From positions 6,622,084 to 6,682,083 of the forward strand of contig NC_087072.1 in assembly GCF_026151205.1 (NCBI RefSeq): a DNA stretch of 60,000 nt, in the 5' to 3' direction. Below are positions 46,360-59,826 of the stretch, in pieces; within the stretch, counting starts at the first letter, position 1, and each line of letters opens with the position of its first letter. The position numbers and the translations under genes are program-made. The DNA is from Bolinopsis microptera (Eukaryota > Ctenophora > Tentaculata > Lobata > Bolinopsidae). Below the pieces are notes generated by a model that saw nothing but the letters and a program-made list of their open reading frames with translations, did no database searches and was not told the DNA's origin.

Positions 46360-48880
46360 TATCACGGGCCATCTACTTAGGACGTCCGGCAAATATGAAT
46401 GATTGATGATGAAGGAAGAGTGGTTTTGGAATTTCGGACAAATCCAGACCGAGCGTGTTAAATCACTCTACAGTCGATCTTCGAGATTGTTCTAGAAGGG
46501 CCCCCGACAGTAGAAACCAACTTCAATCGATGTATTTTCGGACCCTGATTCCGAATCACCCCCATGACATAGGGTTAAAATGCTCCCCTGACGAGATATT
46601 GGCGAAAAACTGTCTCGATCACGTGATATGACCGTATAAGGAAGTTAGTCTAATTTCTCGTTAGGGTTAGGGTTTCAGCAAATGCTTTTGTTAAGGATTG
46701 GGTTAGAGTTAGGGTTGGGATCAGATTAGAGGGTTAGGGTTTCGAATAGTCGTTCAAGACCAGCTAGAGAACGGGTTGAAAAAGTCACGTGACAGTCGAG
46801 TGTAGAGTGATTAATCATCATCCAATCCAGACAGGAGGGGGTTGGTTTCTAAAAATCTGTACGTCCGAAAATTTTGGCAGAATTAACGGAAAAATCCGAT
46901 CCCATTTACTTTAACTCTTTGACACGTACCAATTACTTTGTAAGTTTATATTCCTGTATTATATTTTAAACGAGTACTCAACTCACAAATGCATACTTAC
47001 ATGTAACTGTGCTGAACTTGTTCGACACTGAGTGTATTATTTTTTATTTTAAGTACCTAACTACTGGGCCGCGCTCAGCCTGTCATTCCGCCGAATCTCT
47101 ATTATGAACATTTTAATATATATAAAGCGAGACGATATATATATGTATTAAACTGGAATTAAACTGGAATTAAACTTAAATAGTCAGAGGGAACACTAAC
47201 GAACCCGTCGTGACAATACATCAATGAAATAAATAACATAATTATAAAAAATCATAAATAAGACCCAAAACACGTAAACAAATTAACTTCACTACAATCT
47301 GTACGAAAAGGAAACAAGATCAAATATAATAATTTAACCGGATTAAAGTGGGTAATGCACCGATAAAGTAATAAATTATGCAGGAGAGGTTCATAAAATT
47401 CACAAAGTTACTCCAAAAGTCAAAAATACACTATCAAGAAAGATTACACACAAACTCAAAGACGGGCGTAAATTATGCAACTGTAACTCCGAATGAAAAC
47501 AGTTCGAACACTCATTTAAGGGACACTGGGGTAGTTAGAATGTCCTTAAGTATGTATATATCCGTGCCATTTTACTGACACCACGGCATCAACTTTAACG
47601 CAACTTTCCGCAAAAACCGTAAAAGATGTACAACTGAAACTTTTTTGACTGGGTCAAATGCTTTAATGGCCTTCAAATCAGCATGAAAAAATACAAAATT
47701 GGCCAAGGAATAATAATTTTAGTGCCCAAAATTTGGACTCCCAAGTGGTGTCAAAAACGCGAATTAAATAGGTAATAATTATTTTAGTCTCTCGAGTCTT
47801 GACACCACTTTAGGGTTAGACGGGTTCCTGCTAGTAAATATAATAGCCTGAGGTCCCCCCGTAATTACTCGTCTAAATTTCTTCGAAGTAGCGCGCGCCG
47901 CTTTCTTCTCGAAATGGCCCGATTGCAAGTGCTTAGTGCTACGAAGTAGCGTGCGCCGGGCCAGACCATTAACAATGCACAATGGTCAACTAGAAATCCG
48001 GACGTCCAGTTGATTCACGATGTCAATCCTTCGCATCTCGCCGATCTGGTTGCGAGAAGCATTATTTGATGCGCGCGCGACCCAGTAGTGCATCGCGCTA
48101 CAAGACGTCCAGGGGAGGGGTGGTTTTGAAAATTCGGACACACCCGGACAGGGGGTCAGGGGGAGGGGGTGGTCTGTAAATCTGCGATATTGGCGGACGT
48201 CCTACATAAGTAGATGGCCCCTTACCATCAAAATCGAAATCAGCATGTCTACTTATGTACACCGAACAGTCGAAATCTAATCGCGCGCCCATGATACGGC
48301 CGCGCACTCAGCGGGCCTACAAGTATAACGTGAGGCAAAACTTTCCAGGGAAGCATTTTTACCCTACGTCATGGGGGTGATTCGGAATCAGCGTCCAGAA
48401 ATACACCGATCTAGATCACTTTCATGCCTGAAGGGCCTTTTCACAAGAATTTTCATAAAATTTGGGCGAGCGATTTAGTAGGAGCGCAAAAATACACCAA
48501 TGTCAGATGTAGATTACTTTGATTTACTGGGCCGCGCTCAGCCTGTCTGCTGTCATTCCGCTGAATCTCTATTACATATTATGAAAATGATAGCCTGAGG
48601 TCCCCAGGTAAACTTTGATACTCAGGGCCTTTTCACAAGAATTTAATTAAATTTGGGCGAGCGATTTAGTGAGAGCGTCGCCGATTCGACGCGAACTATC
48701 ATTCTTCATTCATCATTCTTGCTTCGCAAGATAGTTGCTCGCAGAGCAACGATCTCGAAGGGTTGACATCGTCAATCAACGCATCAAATAATGCTTCCCG
48801 CGACCACCACCTTCGTTAGATCGGCAAGACGCACCTGCATGCAGTCAACCCACTGTTTGGCAGACAGTTCGCAGTAGTTT
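46360..48880. mobile_element. mosaic of degenerate repeats
   Basis: Several segments recur. 47068-47102 and 48526-48573 share GGGCCGCGCTCAGCCTGTC. 47845 and 48588 share ATAGCCTGAGGTCCCC. 48435 and 48628 share CCTTTTCACAAGAATTT and GGGCGAGCGATTTAGT. 48345-48410 is a diverged piece of the 374-bp MITE interior (CATGGGGGTGATTCGGAATC). Sequences at 48048-48072 and 48780-48804 are inverted copies of GCATCAAATAATGCTTC. No transposase frame is visible. Confidence 0.6.
46450..46823 (-). mobile_element. 374-bp MITE, copy 2, inverted
   Basis: The same element in the opposite orientation, flanked by a perfect 9-bp direct repeat AATCCAGAC (46441-46449 and 46824-46832). Equal length to copy 1 with few differences, so the two insertions are related and recent. 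Together the copies form a 374-bp inverted repeat with a 699-bp spacer. Confidence 0.85.
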
Positions 48881-49788
48881 GTGTGAATGTGTGTGGTAAG
48901 TTCTGCGTTGTGGGGCAAACCCAGCCCACATATTCTTCAGAAATGTCCTTCAAGTATAGCCCTGAGACTATTATCGTGAATTAAACACGTTCACTAAAGA
49001 TCAAGATTTTCCTTAGTCATCTTCTTTAGTTTGAAAACTTTTAGCTTGAAGAAAATACACGTTTTTAAATTCATTGTGAGTCACCACAAATGTGAACGAC
49101 GATTTTCTAAAAATTCCATTATCATATTGTAATATACAAATACTATAAAACGACAAATTAAACAAATCATTTTACAAATATAATAATAATTTAAGGTCTC
49201 TCCTCTAACCGTCAAATGTTTGTCTCTTGTGAAAGCAAAACAAGTTCTTCTCGTACTTTTCAGACACTTAGTGGATCCAAAGACAGCACAGATCGAACTG
49301 GCCTCGACGACATAAAAATAACGGCTAAAATTCACGAAAATAGCACAATTAAAATTAATAAGTTAATCCTGGTGCTGTTAACGGTTAATAGGTGTAGGAT
49401 GGGGTGTGTTCAATGTCCAACATGAAATTCATATATTGGGGTATGCAGTATAAATGCTTTAAAAACGGTAAAAAGGTAAAACGTCAAGCTACAGTCAACG
49501 CGCAGATACTAGTTAAAATTTCAAATAAAATAAATATAATCAGTGTAAAGTTTAGGCACATGTTTTGGGGTAAACTGCCTTGTGGTAATAAACGATTGCT
49601 GAGCACTTCATTCCATCGAAGTGATCAGAGTAAGAAGAATTTACTCAACATTTCCCACTCTGTACATTCTAACTTCTCCTCAACAAATTCTACGCATTCC
49701 AAGGATTGACCGAGTGTTAGTTTTCTCATGTGAAATGTCACAGCTCCTTTTAGAATTTGGTTGTTGAAGCATCTGACAAACAACAAGA

Positions 49789-49931
<143 letters not shown>

Positions 49932-50143
49932 ATCACCACCGTAAACTGAAACCCATCCCATTCTCAAACCGTCAACTCTGGTGGACCAGCCACGAATCTT
50001 CGCAAATCTCAACGCAAATCTCATCGTACTTTGCCGTTCTTCGTATCATCTTCCCCTCACTTCGTATCTTCCCCATTGCTAAAACTAGATTCTGATCTGA
50101 TTTATGACGTCACGTGGTGTGTACCACGTGACTAAACGTGAGT

Positions 50144-51687
50144 TCACGTTGTTTCAAGTAGTTGGGGGTTGTTAGCGAGTCTGAACATCTCGGGTAGGTA
50201 GGGGTCACACAGTTCCAACAACACCACCTGGGGACAGTTGCCCAGGTGCTGGTGTAGGAGCTCTGCTATGTGGTTTATTATGTGGTTCTTCATGTTGCAC
50301 ACTGCTTCCGACGTTTCCTCCATCTCCAGCGTGTTCTGAAATTGTAATTGTTAACTTTTTCTTACTATTGTACCTCAGTTTTTTAATCAGTCCTAGTTGG
50401 TTATAAAAACTTGTTTAAAATACTTAAGTGAAAACAGTCATCAAATCTTGGGGGAGTCGCCTTCTTTTGACGAGCAGGGGGGGGGGGGACCTATCATATA
50501 TTCTAGATTAATGGTTAAACATTCTCAATAATTTTACTAAACAAACCTCTAAGTAGTCAAGAGTGTCGTTCATACATGATTTGTAGCCTTCTATGTAGTA
50601 TAGCAGGTTCATAACATGGTCCGTAAACTCATCGTAAACTCCCGAACTTTGCTGAAACACGTTAAGGTTAATTATTAACATTATTATCAACAGATGATAT
50701 TATTCTTGTTCACGTATTCGTTACATTAGAAATCTTTCAACTCAGCATTCCGTATGTGATTATAGTTCTGACACTCAACAAACAATCGACCAAAATCCCG
50801 GTCAAAATTAGCCCATTCTCTAACCCGGTAGAAATTTTCAATTTTTTCTGGATCAAGCCAGAATTTTTCAGGTATTTTTTCTTTTAAAAATATGTGCAGT
50901 GCAGGAATTGTAACTTTTCCTTTATGCACCAAGTCACTGAGTTCCTGATTACGTTATTTGTTGTTACGCACCAGTCACCTACTGCAGAGTTATTAAAATG
51001 TAACAGTTCAAGTTGTGAAGTTGTGAAGCTTTGTCTAGCTCTGACTTAATGGACGGTATCACTGCTATCAACAACTTTTTAAAGAGCTCACTGGTCATTC
51101 TTCGCTGGCGAATAACCCACAAATTCCAAGATATAGGTACATTGTACGAGGACTCCTTTCAATTTTCCATAACATTTTGTAAGATTCATATAAGTTATAA
51201 CTAAATTTTATCTTACTTATATATTAAGATATTTTTGTGAATGAGAATTACTCAGGCGACATTGGTTATCACGTTTAATATATTGGCCTCAAAATTCGAT
51301 CCCAGTCGACCCTCTCATTCAACAAACAAAGAAGATAAACATTTCTTGAAGACCTACTACAGTTAACAAGACATTTGTTAACAAATAAACACAATATATT
51401 GTATATTGGAGCTCATAATCAAATCGCGACTAACATCGCAGTGAATAAGATGATGGAAAGAAGGCGATGATTAAGAAAAACAGCATAATTAAAGAAGAGT
51501 AGAGTAGACATTTTATTACCTGTGTAATTTTATAACAAATCCTGAGTAGAGTAAAATACTGTAGTGTGAGGTCCAACACGACCTCTTGGTCTGCATCTGC
51601 GGTGGAGTAGGGCAAGAAGAAATCTTGTAGGTCTCGGATAAATTCTGCGTCAGGGCTTTCTTCTTCTTCCATTCCCCATTTGTACAT
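50144..51687 (-). CDS. small helical protein, three exons, X-box promoter
   Basis: Exons on the minus strand: 51687-51520, 50651-50547, 50335-50144 (stop), all phase 0 with good acceptors (GTTTCAG, AATTTCAG). This gives 154 residues from MYKWGMEEEESPD, or 149 from the second Met. The protein is predicted all-helical with no signal or membrane segment: EFIRDLQDFFLPYSTAD, then LLYYIEGYKSCMNDTLDYLE, then MKNHIINHIAELLHQHLG and LCDPYLPEMFRLANN. I do not recognise the family. An RFX X-box 56 nt above the start suggests a ciliary gene. Another coding exon on the same strand (50944-50726) lies in its first intron and could be an alternative last exon, since it too starts phase 0. Confidence 0.7.
50726..50944 (-). 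CDS. terminal coding exon, probably of the coiled-coil gene
   Basis: The exon starts after AATCAG in phase 0, reads ELSDLVHKGKVTIPALHIFL, continues with EKFWLDPEKIENFYRVREW, and stops at 50726 after 72 residues. It fits in phase after the last coiled-coil exon (56571, ending AVLQ) and also after the first exon of the small gene (51520, ending KITQ). The content, a helix then a compact hydrophobic segment, reads best as the end of the coiled-coil protein. That would need a 5.6-kb intron and would place this exon inside the small gene. Confidence 0.5.
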   Translation of the reverse strand, partial: ELSDLVHKGKVTIPALHIFLKEKIPEKFWLDPEKIENFYRVREWANFDRDFGRLFVECQNYNHIRNAELKDF

Positions 51688-51742
51688 ACACGCACGTGTG
51701 TAGCGAGGATACTGCACGTGCTGTCGCGCGCCCTACACGTGT

Positions 51743-51756
51743 GTTGCTATGGTAAC
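51743..51756 (-). promoter_or_regulatory. RFX X-box
   Basis: GTTGCTATGGTAAC matches the X-box consensus (GTNRCC, short spacer, RGYAAC) at all but one position and is a near-perfect inverted repeat. It lies 56 nt upstream of the small gene's ATG at 51687. X-boxes bound by RFX factors near the start are a hallmark of ciliary gene promoters in animals. Confidence 0.7.
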
Positions 51757-51789
51757 ACGACAAGTAGGATGTGCAAGTCAGTGATAGTG

Positions 51790-54700
51790 CTTTTAGGTGC
51801 TACATCACATGTAACCTTTCATTGCATAGCTGTAAGAAGTGTTTTATTAATATCAAGCATTTGATAATGAGAATTAATTCTAAACGGAATAAAAACCTGG
51901 AAATTGAAATTATATCGATGATTTCTATAATTAATATATTCATAGATGAAATTTTCGGATTTCGGTTATTCGATTTCGGTTATTAGATCCCTACGATAAA
52001 AAAATTGTTCATATAATTCATCATAACAAACATAATTACACATAATTCTAATCTGTACAGTATAAATCTAAAATATTTACAAATTTTAAAACTTGAATCA
52101 ACATGCTACGAAAATATATAAATTCTTTTATGATAATAAAATTCTGATAAAAATCATAAGAAACTTTATAACTGATTTTTGAATACTGATTCTAATGCAC
52201 GAATGTTATCATAAATAAGTAAACTAATGTATAAATTAAATATAATCTATATCTTATCAAACAATGCTATTAATTAGAACTTACTGATAGATATCTAAAA
52301 TAAGATCGGCGATCTATACATACATAATCGACGAATCACTTCTAAATCAACGACGAGCCAAATGTCAACTGAAATTCTGAGAGAGCAACAGTTAAACCTC
52401 TTCAAGATAGTAAATGTGATGTAATGATGATTGTAGCGACGTGTGTGGTGTATATAGTAAGAACGTGCGGGCCACACTCTCGCCAGCTGGAGAAGAGCTG
52501 CACGAGATGGAACACTTCTTCAACATCAATCTTCTGAACTAATGAAGCTTATTTGTTTACACCACCACACTGGTTTTAAATACCCACAACATGGCACAGA
52601 ACATGTGTAAAATTAAAGTTACGAGGGGATTCAGCCGAACAGGTCATCCGGCAAAAGAACAAGGGGCTCATTACAACAAGAGCGCATACAGCTAACAGCC
52701 TCAATACCAATCTTCAGGACGCTTTCTGACTGGCTGAAATCCACCACGTGACAATACTCGCAGGTCCCTGATTGGTTTAAGTCTGTCTTGTGACAGCGAG
52801 GAGGGCCCCTGATTGGCGGAGAGAGCAGGTGTGTAATAGAGGGCCCTGAGGTGTGTAGGTGGGATGACACACAGCTCTTTATAGGGAGCTACTGTAATTC
52901 GTATGCAGTGATTAGAATCACCCCGCCATTAGATACATACCCTTTTTAATGAGTTGACAAAGTCACTTTACCCATTAAATATATCACCATTTTAGCGTGT
53001 TATGTTAACAGGTTTTATCACATTTACATCTTACACTTTCACGGAAATACAAGAGTGCACATCTTCAGCCCTCACCAGTCACCAAACCATTTCAGGCAAA
53101 AAACACTGAAAAACTTCTCAAGTTTACTCGAATTACTTGCGACAGAATACCAAATCAAATCAAAAGGGTTCAAATATGTCAGAAAGATGCGCCACTAAAC
53201 GACATACGGCGCGGTGGTTAAAGAAATTATACCCAAACTAAAACGGTGTCTACCACGGGAGAGAAACTGTGGAGAAGAAAGGAAAGAAGCTGTGGAGAAG
53301 AAACAATAGTGCGTGCCCATTAGTAATACGTGTGACGTACGTGTAGGAGATAGAACGAGCCCATATCTTGAAAACAAGTGACAAGTGCACGGGGTGAACT
53401 GTCAACTGAACAGCTGCAGACTGTACTGACAGGGGGGAGTTGATGCACCTCGAGGGGGAGCTAATGGGAGCCCCTCTGCTTGTCAATAACCCTTCCAAGT
53501 GTCAGGTGTTAGCTGAGATCTTGCTTATAAAACAACCTGCTTGCTTTGTCTTTCTCCTCCTCCTAAGTGCTGAGACAGATTAGCCTTATTGTGCGAGACA
53601 CAACGGAAGAGTACTGACAAGAGAAATGAGTACATTTGCAAGCAAGGTGGCAAGGTGGCAATGATTGGACGGTTAAATCTCATCAGAGGTCACTTGATAA
53701 GGTTTCAATCCTGGACGTAGCTTGGTTGACAAGCATTGGATTAATTGGGATAAAGTTAAAGCACATGATAATAATCCTTTAAATAGTTTGCAGAGAGAAG
53801 AACAGAAAACAAGCGCAGAAGATTAAAACACCTCCACGTTTTCCTAACTAGTAAACTGCCGAGGAAATCTTTCAAACTGAGTAAATCTGATAGTACTAGG
53901 GTAAGATAGCAGTCTGCCCTATATTGATGTCTGAGAAGGAACATGTTTAAACCAAGGTGTGAACAACAATCTGATGAGGGGTGACACCTTGCTCCCACTA
54001 AACCCGAGACTTATCAACCAATAAGACACTCTCAGCCCCGTAGAATAACCAATCAAAACCCAGGGACGACCCAATCAACGGGCCCAAGGTGCTAAGTTGC
54101 AACATGGCGCATGCCCTCCTGTCCAAGGAACTGGAACAATCAAGAACAGGGTTGTCAGGAGTGTTACAAGATGCCGGCTACTCAGGGGACCTGGCTTGAT
54201 GACAGGACAACTCCAAGTGGTTGTGTGAACCCCGTCTGGATGTGATAAGCCCTTCAGAAACTACAAAAGGAAACATCTTTCCACAACTAGATAAGCGTGC
54301 ACGGAGTGACAGGGTGAAAATAGATTACCATGAATTTAACGAGAACCGGAACAGAGTGGTCTGGCGGGGGCCTAAAGTAGGGACTAAATGGACAAATTAA
54401 GCCCGGAGGTGATACCATCTTGTGGATTTGGGATGTCATCAGGTAGCTTCCAGACTTCTTCCGAGATAAACATACTCGCTCAATTAGCGGTCACGCACAA
54501 GAACACAACAGTAGCACTGAGAAGCGAGTCAACACTCTCCAAACGTCTAGATTCACACTCACCAATACAGGAAGAAGGTTGACGCGGGCCTGGAAAGTTA
54601 GGGTGCAATTAACACGTAATATTCAGGCCCAGTAAGAGCAGTGTGGCAATGTAAACTGTTGGCAGGACCTCACCGGGCAACTCAGTACATCCGACCAAGC

Positions 54701-56570
54701 CTCAGGGTACCCCAGCTCATACCCCCTTATATTATATAAGAGTTATTAATTACTAACTACACCTCGCCCATTGGTACACGGCTGTCACGTGGCCTCAGGG
54801 CCGGAATCTGGTTGGCTGCGTCTGATTAGTCTGCTGGCAGGTTGGTACTACGTTCACTGAACTTCAACAAACGGTTTGGTGTTTATATCGTGGTCACAGC
54901 CGGATTATTCGGACTAAACGAATCTTGCTCTGACAATCATGAGGGGTGAAGCTAATTTAGGGAGGTCGGAACTTGAACAGTGAAGAGTGAAAGTTCAACA
55001 GACGGGTCGTTCAGTTTGGTGATACAATATGTAACCAGTAGCAAAGATCGCAAAGTTAAAGCATCAAAATCAAACCAAAACTAACAAGCAGCATCCAAAC
55101 AAAAGAACACCTTTTCGTGACAATTTGAATAGAACGAAAAACAAGCTTTTAAATTGAAAGGAACAACTCAATTGCGGAAATTCCCAGAAACATTACCATC
55201 AACGAAACAATGAAGCTAACTCAAGCTAAAGGAACAAGGTGTACTGTGTCAATTAGCATTGATTGTTTTAATCAAACGGATGAAACTGAGCAGATTAGTA
55301 GACAGTAACTGTGAAATACGATACTGTCAGACCGGATCAGACAGGGCTACCAAAGGATAATCCTTCAATCACAGTGTGGGGGACATTTCACACCAACTAG
55401 TCACACAATTAGAGACAAATACACATAATTAGAGACAAATACACGCCAAAAATTTCAAACTTGAAGAATTATTTACGTCAGAGCTTACAAGTCACGTCAG
55501 AGCGGAGGAGAGAAGTTGAAAATATTTTCAGGTGGCTCCCTCCCTAAAACAAATGTTGAGGGTAAGGATGTGGAGGGAGACAGAGAGACCAACATTATAC
55601 TAGCTCGCTAATCAAATGAAGAGGGACTACTCTAACAACACTTGTATAATGATGATTGATAATCGTTATTAAAACTATCCGTAGTTGTGGGGCTTCTCTA
55701 CACCGACATCACCTTATAAGGAATGATTGCATGGAGCTAATGAGTAATGAGTGCTTGTTACAATGCCTACAGGGGCCCTGATCCAGGGAGACAGAGTTAA
55801 CTGCGTGTAAAACCACTTTCAGTACGGCTCTTTTTAAATAAACGTGTGAGACGAACTATAATGTGGATGTGTCATGTGCGGGGAAATTGGGTTAAGGTGG
55901 TATGGGAAAATAATAATTTTACACTGAGTTTAGTAATGTTTAGCCTATTATACTCCACTACATTAGCTCATTCTGGGTTGTATTCTGGATATCTATTTAG
56001 GAGGAAAAGGTGAAGACTTGAAGAAGTCTGACTCAAAACCGGGCACTTCACCAATAAACCGACTAAAATGGTGTCGTGTGTCCTGAAAATAAATTTACGT
56101 TAGTACCACTCATCTTAAATTTCTACCTGATTGATACATCGCTCTTTGAATACCACTATTTCGAAGATATAACATGGAAAAATGATCCTAAGACAGACTA
56201 TTGATCCACTATAACATGGATGGTGGGTTACACCCCAATAACATAATAATTTCATTATATTCACATAGCCTATTCATTATATTCACATAGCCTATTCGGG
56301 CACTATCATGTCTATCAAATAACAGGTGTCCTAACTACTTCAAAAGCACGGAGTACAGTCGCATACCTCGTTAAATACCGCACGACAAGAAGACAAAATA
56401 CCAGATACATTCCCCGGTAGTAGGCAACATCACATATATATATATATATACAGACATCACATTATATAACCAGACAAAGCATGAGCAACAACAAAAAATC
56501 AGACAAACAAAAACCGGACAAAGGAGAAAAGAGGGCACAGTAAGAGAGAGAGAGAGACGGAACTGCTGAC
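51790..56570. other. no gene seen
   Basis: Open frames here (52.6, 53.2, 53.8, 54.4 kb) lack coding composition and splice support. If the coiled-coil gene extends to 50726, this is mostly its last intron. An AT dinucleotide run lies at 56433-56450 and a GA run at 56543-56556. Confidence 0.4.
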
Positions 56571-59326
56571 CTGTAGCACTGCTTTGGTCTTCTTGTGTTC
56601 GTGCTGTTCAAATACCACGTGGTGCTGCAGTTCCTGGATTCTGGGTGAGTAGAGGACTGTTTAAAACATGTTGGGCTGTCGTCAGCAGAGGGTAGTAGTT
56701 ACGAGTATTATGTCATGTTAATGTACACGGGGTGGTATATGCTGGATGGTCAGTGGCACTTTGTGAGCTGGCAGACGCTTTTGGGGGTTTCACTAATTTC
56801 TCATGGTATTCTATGGAAAGGTTTTTCATACTGGGATACATATGAAATTGGGTTCCAAATACCACTGATAACATACTACACGATACTAACTGAGAACCCA
56901 TAAGAGGGACAGTTCAACCGACAAAAGGGATGGCGGGAGGGCAAGACATGCAGGCTAACATCGTGTCACCCAAATAACCCTGAGGGGATCCCAACAGGAC
57001 ACCCAGTTCCTACTTAACGAGTAGCCATTAACATATCTACTCACCTAGCCGGCCCGATTAAGTAGTTAACCAATCTGGAAACCTGCCAACCAGGCTGCTA
57101 GGACAAGGTCACGTGGTGAATAATGGAGCTGTGACAGGTTGAGGTGTACACCAACCAGGGTATACACTCGGTGATTGAGGGATATAACTGCAAGGTGCTA
57201 CAATACATATGCAGATGAAAAGTGTTGACAAATTCCCTAGACTGGTGTGGGATGATTTGGATGTGGAGTGTTCCGTGTTTCATAGCACATGTGAGCGGGT
57301 GATGTCTGAACAGAGAGCCTATAGATCAGAGAGACAACAAATATTTTACTTGACATATTGGCAGGATTTGGAAAAGATTGAAAAAGGGGAGGTTGACGAA
57401 GAACTTACTTTGTTTCTAGGTCTGATATTGATGCCTCATATTTGTCGATCACAGCATCATGTTTTTCTTTGACTCTCCTTATTTCTTCTAGATAAAACTC
57501 TTTCAATTCCTCAGATAGAGCTACAATTCTTTTTTCCTCTTCGGTAGCCCACTCTTTCTGAAATAACGTACGACTGAGTCTGGAACCGAAAACAACATCC
57601 AATTGTGCAGTGCTTTGAGGGAACAGTACTTTTCACTAAAAACATAGTCTAATATTGCAAGTTTCTGACGAACCTTCTTCTCTTGCAGTCTCTCTGCCAC
57701 GACCTCTTCCAACGTTTCGTGGTATTCTGTATCACATTTCAACCGGACCAGTCTGACATGCTCCTTCTCTTGAGTTTTCCACTCCTCACGAGCTTTTGCT
57801 AGTTTCTCTCGCACTGTGTTCTCTAGAACGCTATGATGGACCTTGGCAATGCTGTTTAGATGTTAGAATATGCAGTTATTTGATTACACAACATATCGAA
57901 TTTTAGCCTCCGCCTCGGTAATGTAAGGTTTGGGATTTAACACCAATAAAAGTAATTTAACGAGCGTCACACCACAGTGAAGTGTTTTGGGTACCTGTTC
58001 CATCATGTCAAGTTTTTCTTGCATCTCGTTTCTCACTTTCTTAGCGGCGGCTTCAGCAGCTTCGGCCGCGATCTGAACAATAAGTAAGTAAACCTTTGGC
58101 AAGTATCAAAACAGTTATATTTGGTGATTTACCAGCCAATTAGACTTCTTATTTCATGGTAGTAATGCTTCTGAGCTGAGCTTTAGAATCACAACAGACC
58201 GGACGTGACTCATCTGGCTTCAAAAATTTGCAAGTGCGCCGCGCAAAAAATTTTCGGCTCCAAAATAAAATGTCAAATTACTCTTTTTTCATTGAAGTCA
58301 TCGCGCCCTACAAATACGTGATTTGCAATTAGGAGCAGCATTTTAGAAGACCGCAGATGTTTTTCCTGAAGAATAACTGCTTAAATTACCTGATCAGTGT
58401 TATCTATCTTTTCAATCCAAGTTGACTTCAGCGCGTCTTTCTCAAGCTCAGATTTCTCCTTGAACTCTGCTTGCAATCGTTCTCTTTCTTCCATGACCTA
58501 CAACATATGCGAATAATGGGTAGCCGAAGCTGATATAACTTTTCAGCACGTATGTAAGCAAGGTCAACATAACATGAATCTGATAAGAAGATGGGCCAAG
58601 TATGTAACCATATCTATGAGCAGCAATGAGTATGTACTGACCGCATTATGCACTGCTTCTTCTAACATCTTAATATGCTTCTGTTCCTTCTCTTTTGCTA
58701 CCCTCTCTCCGATATCTGAGAAGAAAGCCATTAAAATGCAGCTTCCAGTTTATAATACCTAATTTCCCATTCCTGTCATTCCATAGAACATTTAAAGAGG
58801 TGCTAGGAAACCCCGAATTATCGGGAGAAACTAACCTATAATTGAATCGTGGGTAACGATTTTCTTCTTTTTTGCAAAGGATCGTACAGCTTTGACAACG
58901 ACAGGATCCATTTTAGGATCGTTCAACCTCTCATATCTGATTAAAGGGGAGAATAACATTAGTATTGAAATTTAGCGATTAAAATGTAATAGTGAAATAC
59001 ACATTTGAGTAGAGCTGTCTCGAAGGAGTCTGAATGAAAGTAACGCTGCAAAACCGCATACAAGTAACTGTTTAATACACATAATATATTTTAAAACATG
59101 CACACGACAAATTTAAAACTGAGAAATCTGAGAAAGCTTACTTTTTGAGAGGAATAGATCCCTTAGTGCCCAGCTGCTTATCCAGCTCGTCCACAATGTG
59201 CCGAGACAAGGCTGTCTTGGGTCGTTGAACTTCCTCGGGCGCTATCTCCGAGTTACAAATATTCCAGGTTCGGCGCTCTTGGGCCGGAAAGTTGGCAGTG
59301 AGTGGCCGCTGCTTTTTGTAAGACAT
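56571..59326 (-). CDS. coiled-coil protein, nine exons seen
   Basis: Minus-strand exons: 59326-59142, 59045-59001, 58936-58836, 58715-58642, 58497-58390, 58072-57995, 57841-57674, 57557-57409, 56640-56571; phases agree and sum to 326 codons, open at the end. The start is MSYKKQRPLTANFPAQERR. After about 100 residues of non-coiled sequence (VYERLNDPKMDPVVVKAVRS, then THDSIIDIGERVAKEKEQ) comes a continuous charged coiled coil (for example REKLAKAREEWKTQEKEHV and EIRRVKEKHDAVIDKY). The segment THDSIIDIG and the overall plan remind me of vertebrate C6orf163-type proteins; this is from memory and tentative. Such proteins are usually centrosomal or ciliary. The stop is probably in the exon at 50944-50726, giving 398 residues. 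Exon 2 uses donor TGT|GTATTT; an alternative donor two bases earlier breaks the frame. Confidence 0.8.
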
Positions 59327-59826
59327 AACAAGCTGGATATGTAAGAGATAATTAGTGCTGAGCAGGTGTGATTACCCAGGAAGTACAGCTACACTTCACA
59401 CTTCGGGTAAACTTCACGCTTGTTATGTTAACAGGGCTAGTTTGCTGAAGTTTACAAGTAGTTGCTGCTATTCCAAGAACTGGCGCCGTGCGGGTAATGG
59501 AGATAGGAGTTTTGTGCACACAGTGAAAACTTTACTCACTTAAGGTACAATTTCAAATCAAAACCAAGAATAGCACAGCAATTTATTTTACAAACAAAAC
59601 TTCAAACTCAAAACAAAACTTAACAAAAATATTCCGTTTACTGTTTATGAAGTTTCTATTTCTATTAACAAACAGAGATCATGTACATTGTACAGTGTAC
59701 ACAGCAAAAATGGTTAAATAAAATATCTTAATGTTGTAATAACACGACAAAACATATTCTCTGGAGAATCATTACATTTTGCTAGTTCTTTAATTTCATT
59801 CAGCTCATTAAAATTATCCACGCTTA

